Translations under genes and position numbers: made by a program
NCBI GenBank assembly: GCA_900754535.1
Contig: CAAEDF010000075.1
Location: 1-5,744, forward strand
Source: Clostridia bacterium
GTDB lineage: Bacteria > Bacillota > Clostridia > Oscillospirales > CAG-382
DNA: 5,744 bases
Reading direction: 5' to 3'
Shown here: one piece after another, positions 1-5,137 of the stretch
How the letters are laid out: each line of letters starts with the position of its first letter
Numbering within the stretch: the stretch's first letter is position 1
Notes under the pieces: model-generated
Database searches by the model: none
What the model was told of the DNA's origin: nothing
What the model saw: the letters and a program-made list of their open reading frames with translations, nothing else

Positions 1-1758
1 GAAACGACGGAAAAATATACGCATCCATTTAAGAACTGTAGCGCGGTCATAAACGCCGTCAAACGCGTTTTCGGCGGCTTCAAGCAGCTTTTTCGGTCCG
101 TATCCGCAGCGCAGAAAATAATAAAGGAAAAAATCGTGAAGCTCATACGGGCCGACAAGCTCTTCCGTCTTTTGGCTGATCACACCGTTTTCCGGGGGCA
201 GCAGCTCCGGACTGACCGGAGTGGAAAGTATATCCTCAAGTGCGGTCCTGCACTCGCCGTCGTAAACCGACGCAAAATAAGAAACCAAATAGCGTACCAG
301 CGTTTTGGGTATCGAAGCATTCACGCCGTACATCGACATATGATCTCCGTTATAAGTCGCCCAGCCGAGCGCAAGTTCGGAAAGATCGCCGGTGCCGACC
401 ACGATGCCCCCGCATTCGTTGGCGATATCCATAAGCACCTGTGTCCGTTCACGCGCCTGTGAGTTTTCGTACGTGACATCATGGCGCTCTTCGTCATGGC
501 CTATATCGCTAAAATGCAGCCTTACCGCTTCCGCAATGTTTATTTCGATAAGCCGAACGCCCAGCGAACGGCACAGAGTCACGGCGTTGTTCTTTGTTCT
601 TCCGGTCGTGCCGAAGCAAGGCATCGTGACACATATTATATCGCTTACGGGCATCCCGAGTTCTTTATACGCATTTACGGTCACAAGCAGCGCAAGCGTC
701 GAGTCAAGCCCGCCCGAAATGCCTATTACACAGTTTTTTGCGCCTGTATGTGAAATACGCTTTTTCAGCCCGGCAGTCTGCATGGCTATTATCTCGCGGC
801 AGCGCTTTTCGCGGTTCCCTTCATCGGACGGCACAAACGGAAGCGCAGAAAATTTACGCCGCAGCCCGGAGCGCTGTGGTTTTTTGCGTTCTGTTTTCAC
901 CACCGACTTACACGCAACGGCATCCGAGCGGAATGTGTCGAGACGCGTACGCTCTCTCAAAATATAATCCGTATCCACGTCATAGGAAATGTAATCGGTT
1001 CCGAACGGCTCTGCTTCGGCGCATATCCTTCCGTTCTCGCATATCAGCTTATGACCCGAAAAAACCATGTCCGTGGTTGATTCGCCGTCTCCGGCATCTG
1101 TATAAATATAAGCGCATACATCCGTTCCGGATTTGGCGGACACGATAGTCCTGCGGTATTCCGCCTTCCCTATAGTTTCGTTGCTTGCCGAAAGATTGGC
1201 AATGACGGTCGCACCGTTGCGCGTAAGAAAATCGGACGGAGAGAAGCTTACCCAAAGATCCTCGCATATCTCAACGCCCAGTGCAAAGCCGGCGCCGAAA
1301 TCAAAAACGGCGCTGCCGAAGGGTACCGTCTCACCGCCTGCGGAAATATATTCAATATCTCCCGAATATGCGCAAAAGTGCCGCTTTTCGTAAAATTCGG
1401 CATAGTTCGGCACATTTTGCTTGGGTACGATCCCGGCAATTTTGCCGCCGGACAGCACCGCCGCACAATTGTACAGCTTGCCGCCGTATTCAAAAGGAAG
1501 ACCGACGACCGCGACCGTCCCGTTTGCGGTAAGCGGAGCGATTTCATAAAGGGCGTCAAATGCACGTTCTGTCAGCAGCGGCTGTAAAAACATATCGCCG
1601 CAGGTGTATCCCGTTATGCACAGTTCCGGAAAAACGACAAGGTCGCATCCCTCTTCAACCGAGCGTGAAAGCAGCCGGATTATCTCGCAAGTGTTTGACT
1701 TTATATCACATACTTTTATCGCAGGAGTTGCAGCCGCGACTCTTAAATATCCGTTCAT
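1..1758 (-). CDS. nadE: Glutamine-dependent NAD+ synthetase, C-terminus cut by window edge
   Basis: Makes NAD+ from nicotinate adenine dinucleotide, ATP and glutamine-derived ammonia in the cytoplasm, the last step of NAD synthesis. The minus strand is open for 586 codons without a stop or frameshift and runs off the left edge; proteins of this class usually have about 640 residues, so roughly 50 are missing. The N-terminal nitrilase-type glutaminase domain shows the expected triad: E45 (VVFPEL), K113 (IVPKQNVPNY) and C165 (GVEICEDLW). The C-terminal synthetase domain has the ATP PP-loop SGGLDST (348-354), then MPCFGTTGRTKNNA, GTGDLSELALGW (455-466), a PVSPELLP segment (514-521) and GPYELHDFFLYY (about 536-547). 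The start at 1758 has AAAGGA on the minus strand 9 nt upstream; an in-frame ATG at 1776 lacks a ribosome site. It stands alone and divergent from the gene at 2350. Domain fusion and triad argue against the short ammonia-dependent NadE. Confidence 0.97.
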   Translation of the reverse strand, partial: MNGYLRVAAATPAIKVCDIKSNTCEIIRLLSRSVEEGCDLVVFPELCITGYTCGDMFLQPLLTERAFDALYEIAPLTANGTVAVVGLPFEYGGKLYNCAAVLSGGKIAGIVPKQNVPNYAEFYEKRHFCAYSGDIEYISAGGETVPFGSAVFDFGAGFALGVEICEDLWVSFSPSDFLTRNGATVIANLSASNETIGKAEYRRTIVSAKSGTDVCAYIYTDAGDGESTTDMVFSGHKLICENGRICAEAEPFGTDYISYDVDTDYILRERTRLDTFRSDAVACKSVVKTERKKPQRSGLRRKFSALPFVPSDEGNREKRCREIIAMQTAGLKKRISHTGAKNCVIGISGGLDSTLALLVTVNAYKELGMPVSDIICVTMPCFGTTGRTKNNAVTLCRSLGVRLIEINIAEAVRLHFSDIGHDEERHDVTYENSQARERTQVLMDIANECGGIVVGTGDLSELALGWATYNGDHMSMYGVNASIPKTLVRYLVSYFASVYDGECRTALEDILSTPVSPELLPPENGVISQKTEELVGPYELHDFFLYYFLRCGYGPKKLLEAAENAFDGVYDRATVLKWMRIFFRRF

Positions 1759-1940
1759 TTTTTTAATTCCTTTCATGCTCTGTATCTGTTAATGAATCAA
1801 TAATTGCAACGATCATCCAAAAGCGATGCGCGCAATTTTCAGACAGCGGCTGAAATACGGCTTACAAGATTAAGTTATCCGAGGGAGGACAACGCTTCAC
1901 GCCGAGGCCGTTTTATTCCGCTGCCGCATGTATTATTCCG
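1759..1940 (-). promoter_or_regulatory. Long nadE 5' leader with possible stems
   Basis: The inferred leader is about 180 nt, long for a simple clostridial mRNA. Three helices can be drawn in transcript order. Stem 1 pairs ACGGC (1911-1907) with GCCGT (1861-1857) and encloses about 45 nt. Stem 2 pairs TTTCAG (1855-1850) with CTGAAA (1842-1837) around a 7-nt loop. Stem 3 pairs AATTGC (1837-1832) with GCAATT (1807-1802), with an inner CATC/GATG helix (1828-1825 with 1817-1814); it shares base 1837 with stem 2. No U-tract follows, so this is not an attenuator of the usual kind. I do not recognise a known riboswitch class. The stems are short and some may be chance. Confidence 0.3.
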
Positions 1941-1946
1941 AAAAAG

Positions 1947-1975
1947 ATTATATATCAAACCGATTGACATGTCAA
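1947..1975 (-). promoter_or_regulatory. Consensus sigma-A-type promoter for nadE
   Basis: On the minus strand TTGACA (1975-1970) and TATAAT (1952-1947) are separated by exactly 17 bp, a perfect match to the vegetative consensus in both hexamers and spacing. Transcription would start near 1940, giving nadE a leader of about 180 nt. No other good promoter lies between here and the nadE start. The -35 hexamer is half of a palindrome, listed separately. Confidence 0.88.
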
Positions 1976-1978
1976 GCG
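1961..1978. promoter_or_regulatory. Palindrome over the nadE -35 box, candidate operator
   Basis: TTGACATGTCAA (1964-1975) is a perfect 12-bp palindrome. Two more pairs form outside it (1962 with 1977, 1961 with 1978) after one mismatch (1963/1976), giving an 18-bp near-palindrome. Its right half is the nadE -35 hexamer, so a bound protein would block RNA polymerase. NAD genes in Firmicutes are often repressed by NiaR-type nicotinate regulators, but I cannot claim that this matches a known NiaR site. Chance is possible, because a -35 hexamer next to its own complement needs only six matching bases. Confidence 0.4.
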
Positions 1979-2112
1979 CGCGTAAAAGTTATTTGCCGCT
2001 TTGCCGTAGGTATACAATAGATGTGAGACTTAAAGGATGAGGCGGTATAAATTCCATGACCCCCAAAGGATCGCCGATGCACAGTCTTTCGCTCAATTTA
2101 CGCCTAAAAGAT

Positions 2113-2141
2113 TTGCATAAATCGGATTTTTATGATATAAT
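2113..2141 (+). promoter_or_regulatory. Extended -10 promoter for the 228-residue membrane protein
   Basis: A perfect TATAAT (2136-2141) is preceded by TG one base upstream (2133-2134), an extended -10 element. A weak -35 (TTGCAT, 2113-2118) lies 17 bp away; TTTGCA (2112-2117) with an 18-bp spacer is an alternative. The weak -35 is typical of extended -10 promoters. Transcription would begin near 2148, about 200 nt before the start codon at 2350. Confidence 0.7.
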
Positions 2142-2156
2142 TTCAATATATATCAT
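2132..2156. repeat. Inverted repeat straddling -10 and start point, candidate operator
   Basis: ATGATATA (2132-2139) and TATATCAT (2149-2156) are perfect 8-bp inverted repeats separated by 9 bp. The left arm covers most of the -10 box and the right arm lies at the predicted transcription start, where a dimeric repressor could act. The arms are AT-rich, so chance is a real alternative. Confidence 0.35.
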
Positions 2157-2210
2157 CGGGAATCAAATAATTTGCCGAAAGCTTTGTTTCCTTATTCACA
2201 TAATGACGCA

Positions 2211-2262
2211 TTGATCTTTTTCTACGGCACATTTTTTGCAGTGCCGCCGGAAAAAGCATCAA
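2211..2262 (+). repeat. 52-nt imperfect hairpin in the leader of the membrane protein gene
   Basis: The two halves pair over 18 base pairs. TTGAT (2211-2215) pairs with ATCAA (2258-2262), and a single C bulges at 2257. CTTTTTC (2216-2222) pairs with GAAAAAG (2250-2256). A small 2x3 internal loop follows (2223-2224 against 2247-2249), then CGGCAC (2225-2230) pairs with GTGCCG (2241-2246) around a 10-nt loop. No T-run follows on either strand, so it is not a standard terminator. It lies between the promoter and the start codon, so it would be part of the mRNA leader. It could be a regulatory or stabilising RNA element, or a remnant of a small palindromic repeat. Confidence 0.6.
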
Positions 2263-2349
2263 AATTTCTCGTATGTTCACCGGAGTGTCATATTTGACCC
2301 TTAAAATATCATTAATTCCAAAAGCGTATTCTGCGGAGGGACACAAAAA

Positions 2350-3036
2350 ATGAAAAGCAAGGAAAAAAAAGAAAAGCTTTCATTAAGAGAATGGTGCGAA
2401 CATGTATGGTACTACTATAAATGGCAGATCCTGATTTTGGGGCTTATAGCCGTTTTTATCATTATTGCGACCGTTCAGCTTTTTAAAAAGACGGATCCCG
2501 ACGTGGGTATAATGGTGGTGGGTCAAACAGCCCTTACCGCGGAGGGCATCGATGTATTCAAATCCACGTGCTATTCAATCATGAGCGACTATAACAACGA
2601 CGGAGAAAAAAGCGTAAATTACCTTGAGCTTACCGTTGCCGACAGCGACAAGGCCACGGGCACACAGTACAACGATAACATGACCGCTTTGGGCCGCTTC
2701 AACACCGAGGTCGCATCCGGGAATTCTATTATATACCTCGTAAACGACGATTTTTACGAACGCCTTAAAGAAACAGGCGTGCTGCTCCCGCTTTCCGATG
2801 CGCTCAACGCGTCGTCCGTACCCAAAAACGCTGTGGACGAATACGGTGTAAGACTTAAAGAGCTTGAACTGCACTTCGCGCCGGGATTCAGCAGCCTTCC
2901 GGGCGATCTCATACTCTGTATCCGCCGCTCTCCTGCCGATGACGAGATATCCTACGGCCGGACCATGGAATACTGGCGCGGCAACCAGCTTTTTTTTCAA
3001 AGCATGTTTGATTACCGCCATCAGGAAACGGAATAA
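2350..3036 (+). CDS. Single-pass membrane protein of unknown function, clostridial 'YYKW' type
   Basis: Encodes 228 residues. I cannot assign a function. The N-terminus is highly basic (K2 to K9), followed by an aromatic stretch WYYYKW (20-25) and one hydrophobic segment (about 26-45), then KKTDPD. The lysines on the N-terminal side and a soluble remainder suggest a signal anchor with most of the protein outside the membrane, although KK at 46-47 makes the topology less certain. Proteins with this start and an LPxDxxLC-like C-terminal region (here LPGDLILCIRR, about 189-199) are, from memory, common unnamed proteins in Clostridia. Residues 80-85 (DYNNDG) look like the first half of a calcium-binding loop. 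GGAGG (2335-2339) lies 10 nt before the ATG. It has its own promoter and terminator, so it appears monocistronic. An extracytoplasmic binding or assembly role is only a guess. Confidence 0.9.
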   Translation: MKSKEKKEKLSLREWCEHVWYYYKWQILILGLIAVFIIIATVQLFKKTDPDVGIMVVGQTALTAEGIDVFKSTCYSIMSDYNNDGEKSVNYLELTVADSDKATGTQYNDNMTALGRFNTEVASGNSIIYLVNDDFYERLKETGVLLPLSDALNASSVPKNAVDEYGVRLKELELHFAPGFSSLPGDLILCIRRSPADDEISYGRTMEYWRGNQLFFQSMFDYRHQETE

Positions 3037-3071
3037 CGGCATATATTTCAAAATGGCCAACATTACCAACT

Positions 3072-3102
3072 GCAAGCCGGCATTGACACCGGCTTGCTTT
3101 TT
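3072..3102 (+). terminator. Intrinsic terminator after the membrane protein gene
   Basis: GCAAGCCGG (3072-3080) pairs perfectly with CCGGCTTGC (3089-3097), a 9-bp GC-rich stem with an 8-nt loop, followed at once by five T (3098-3102). It lies 36 bp after the stop codon at 3036 and separates this gene from the LRR gene. Confidence 0.93.
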
Positions 3103-3168
3103 CGGGTCTGCGCAGAACTCCTTTGAGCTGCCCGTTTGCAGATGAGGGTAAATTTTTTGCTTTTTTTC

Positions 3169-3210
3169 TTGCTTTTTTACGCTTTGTATAGTATAATGTC
3201 ATGGTATAAT
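3169..3210 (+). promoter_or_regulatory. Promoter of the LRR gene, with two possible -10 boxes
   Basis: Two perfect TATAAT hexamers lie 13 bp apart. The first (3192-3197) is 17 bp from a weak -35, TTGCTT (3169-3174). The second (3205-3210) has an upstream TG one base away (3203-3204), an extended -10, but no good -35. Either or both could be used, giving starts near 3204 or 3217 and leaders of about 45-60 nt. A T-rich stretch (3153-3178, runs of six and seven T broken by GC and CTTGC) precedes and overlaps the -35 and may bend the DNA or aid polymerase contact. Confidence 0.7.
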
Positions 3211-3261
3211 TGCATGATCTGATTAAGATTATCATCTTCACACGCATCGGAGGTTTGTATA

Positions 3262-5097
3262 ATGGCAACAAAGTATTCCCGCAAGCATCAGCGTACGGTG
3301 CTTATAATCACGATCGTTCTCTGCGCAGCGGTTCTTGCCGCCACACTTTTCGTGACGATCAATTCCTATGTCAACACTTCACCGCTGTTCAGCGACCAGG
3401 ATTTCGCACAAGCTATTGCGGAGCAGCTCGGCGTTTCTCCCCGCAATCTTACCCAGGAGATGCTTAACGACTATGAGTATATCCGTATAACCGCCATGTT
3501 TACCCGGCCCACCGCGGACAGCCCTTCCGTTGTATATCCGCTCTGCACGCTCGGAAACAGTCAGTTTACGGACAGGATCATTTCCGAGGCGGAAGCAGAG
3601 GCGGAAGCCGAAAACGATGAAGATGAAAGCGATTCTTCCGACACTTCGTCCGCTGCCTCGTCCGATACCAGCAGCGACACCTTTTATCTCGACAATTCGA
3701 TTTCATTTTATGCAATGCTTACCGACGCTGAGGACCTCAAGCTTTTCCCCAATCTCAGATATGTGTCTATCCTTAGTTCGTATGATGTATACAATATAGA
3801 ATCTAACGCTGCCCTCTATTCATACTACAATCAGTATTACGGCGGAGATTCCTTTGACGCAGAATCCATAATCAGCGCGCTTTCGCTTTCCGATATAAAC
3901 AACTTGCAGGCTTTCTCCTCGAATCCGCGCATAGAATACCTTTCTCTTGCAAATTCATCCGTCAATTCCCTCAACGGTATTGCTTCGCTGCCGTCGCTTA
4001 AAGTGCTTGACCTTTCAAATTCGGCACTGTCCGATATATCTTCGGTCGGCTCCGCGGGTGTACTGGAGGAACTCTTCCTCACCGGCACGGGCGTGAAAGA
4101 CTTTTCGGCGCTTTCCGAAGCAAAGTCGCTTACGACCCTTGACCTTATGGGACTCGACCTTGAAGACCTTTCCGCGATATCGTCTCTTACCGGTCTTGAA
4201 CGGCTCAGCGTCGGCAGCAACAAGCTTAAAAACCTTGATGACATCAAAGAGCTTGTCAACCTCACTTACCTTTCCGCCGAGTCGAACGAGCTTGAAGATA
4301 TAAGCGGCATCTCCGGCATGACCAAGCTTGAAACTCTGTATCTTTCCTCCAACTCGATAAAAGACGTAAAGGCATTTGCGGAGCTTACCAAGCTTGAGAC
4401 CGTGGATATAAGCAAAAACAAAATAACCTCGCTTGAAGGCTTTGAAAAGCTGACCGAGCTGAAAACGCTTACCGCCGACGATAACGGAGAATCCGAAACA
4501 AAGACGGACGAAGACGGAAAGGAAACGACCGAACTGGTGTCATCCATTACCAGCGTCGAACCTCTCAAGAACTGCACAAAGCTGACAAGCCTTTCGCTTA
4601 ACAACAACCTTATCGAAGATCTTTCTCCGCTTTCGTCGCTGACAAAGCTTGAAACTCTTTCGGTTGACAACAACAAAGTAAATAACATTACCGATATCGG
4701 AAAACTTGAAAAGCTCACTACCCTTTCCCTTGCCGAGAACGAAATCCTGGATGTTTCTCCGCTGGTAGGGCTTAAAGCGCTTACAACGCTCGACCTTTCC
4801 GATAACCTGATAAAAGAGATCGCCGTTTTGAAAGACGCATTTACCGACGGGACCATTACCACAATAACTCTTACCGGAAACGACAGTATCCGCTATGAAG
4901 ACTGGGACGTTCTCTCCGAAGCATATCCCAAAGCGACCATAACCGGAAAGCCGAGCAGCGCCCCCAGTACAAGCGATACCTCCGATGACGCCTCCGACTC
5001 GTCCGACGGCTCGGAGGACGAGTCCCAGGCGGAGACTTCGGATGAAGTTTCCGATACAGGCGAAAACAGCGAATCTTCAGAGAACTCCGCCGCATAA
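3262..5097 (+). CDS. Surface leucine-rich-repeat protein with acidic linker and tail
   Basis: Encodes 611 residues. A basic start (K4, R7, K8, R11) and one hydrophobic segment (about 13-34) form a signal peptide or, more likely, an uncleaved anchor; there is no lipobox. Residues 35-108 are a globular region, 109-140 an acidic Glu-Ala then Ser/Asp linker, and 160-221 a Tyr-rich cap region. Residues 222-526 are 13 leucine-rich repeats of 22 residues (pattern LxxLxLxxNxIxDLxxLxxL), in exact register except for a 19-residue insert in the ninth. A degenerate repeat (about 530-551) may cap the end. The tail (565-611) is almost all Ser, Asp and Glu with no basic residue. No LPXTG, SLH or GW module is present, so an internalin-type wall anchor is absent. 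Bacterial LRRs of this type usually bind proteins or glycans; the ligand here is unknown. GGAGG lies 8 nt before the ATG. It is likely co-transcribed with the hydrolase that follows. Confidence 0.93.
   Translation: MATKYSRKHQRTVLIITIVLCAAVLAATLFVTINSYVNTSPLFSDQDFAQAIAEQLGVSPRNLTQEMLNDYEYIRITAMFTRPTADSPSVVYPLCTLGNSQFTDRIISEAEAEAEAENDEDESDSSDTSSAASSDTSSDTFYLDNSISFYAMLTDAEDLKLFPNLRYVSILSSYDVYNIESNAALYSYYNQYYGGDSFDAESIISALSLSDINNLQAFSSNPRIEYLSLANSSVNSLNGIASLPSLKVLDLSNSALSDISSVGSAGVLEELFLTGTGVKDFSALSEAKSLTTLDLMGLDLEDLSAISSLTGLERLSVGSNKLKNLDDIKELVNLTYLSAESNELEDISGISGMTKLETLYLSSNSIKDVKAFAELTKLETVDISKNKITSLEGFEKLTELKTLTADDNGESETKTDEDGKETTELVSSITSVEPLKNCTKLTSLSLNNNLIEDLSPLSSLTKLETLSVDNNKVNNITDIGKLEKLTTLSLAENEILDVSPLVGLKALTTLDLSDNLIKEIAVLKDAFTDGTITTITLTGNDSIRYEDWDVLSEAYPKATITGKPSSAPSTSDTSDDASDSSDGSEDESQAETSDEVSDTGENSESSENSAA
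3586..3609 (+). repeat. 12-bp tandem repeat encoding Glu-Ala in the linker
   Basis: GAGGCGGAAGCA is followed directly by GAGGCGGAAGCC, two copies with one mismatch in the last base, encoding EAEA twice. It lies at the start of the acidic linker of the LRR protein. The unit is a multiple of three, so copy-number change by slippage would alter linker length without shifting the frame. Confidence 0.75.
3925..4839 (+). repeat. Leucine-rich-repeat array, 66-bp period
   Basis: Thirteen 22-codon units start at residues 222, 244, 266, 288, 310, 332, 354, 376, 398, 439, 461, 483 and 505. The step is 66 bp throughout, apart from one 57-bp insertion in the ninth unit. DNA identity between some units is visible, for example AAGCTTGAAACTCT at the start of both the seventh and eleventh units. 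This suggests growth by unit duplication. Most other units have diverged at DNA level. Confidence 0.88.
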
Positions 5098-5137
5098 AAT
5101 AATTTATATCGAACCGTAAACGGAGGAGGGCTTAAAT

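Larger units (their letters stand above)
1759..2349. other. Divergent intergenic region, 591 bp, no gene seen
   Basis: This stretch separates nadE (leftward) from the membrane protein gene (rightward). It holds the nadE leader and promoter (1759-1975), about 150 bp of otherwise unassigned sequence (1979-2111), the rightward promoter (2113-2141) and a roughly 200-nt rightward leader with a 52-nt hairpin. Small reading frames occur on both strands (for example 1804-2040 plus and 2143-2346 minus), but none has a good ribosome site or a recognisable product. I see no tRNA cloverleaf, known sRNA or insertion-sequence end. Confidence 0.75.

Noticed and set aside
136..967. Plus-strand reading frames of 108 and 191 codons.
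   Set aside because: They lie antisense to nadE, whose minus-strand frame is intact with all catalytic motifs; they show no recognisable domain.
1964..2018. Plus-strand promoter using TTGACA at 1964-1969, or TACAAT at 2013-2018.
   Set aside because: The TTGACA has no acceptable -10 at 16-18 bp, and TACAAT has no -35 at proper spacing.
1804..2040. 78-codon plus-strand frame.
   Set aside because: No ribosome site, no domain, and it overlaps the nadE leader and promoter on the other strand.
2037..2120. 27-codon plus-strand frame in the divergent region, a possible leader peptide.
   Set aside because: It lies upstream of the mapped rightward promoter, and its only purine-rich stretch touches the ATG, too close for a ribosome site.
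2110..2130. GATTT/AAATC hairpin followed by T-rich sequence, as a terminator.
   Set aside because: The stem is five bases and AT-rich, overlaps the -35 of the rightward promoter, and no gene precedes it.
3199..3217. TCATG-N9-CATGA around the second -10 of the LRR promoter, as an operator.
   Set aside because: Arms of only five bases are expected by chance in a region of this size.
3837..4862. Two long minus-strand open frames of 142 and 198 codons.
   Set aside because: They are antisense to the LRR array and Ser/Arg-rich, a product of the repetitive Leu/Ser/Glu codons on the other strand.
4991..5022. Strong inverted repeats (CCTCCGA/TCGGAGG and CTCGTCC/GGACGAG), a possible terminator or processing hairpin.
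   Set aside because: They lie inside the Ser/Asp/Glu tail, where TCC, GAC, TCG and GAG codons complement each other by nature; no T-run follows.
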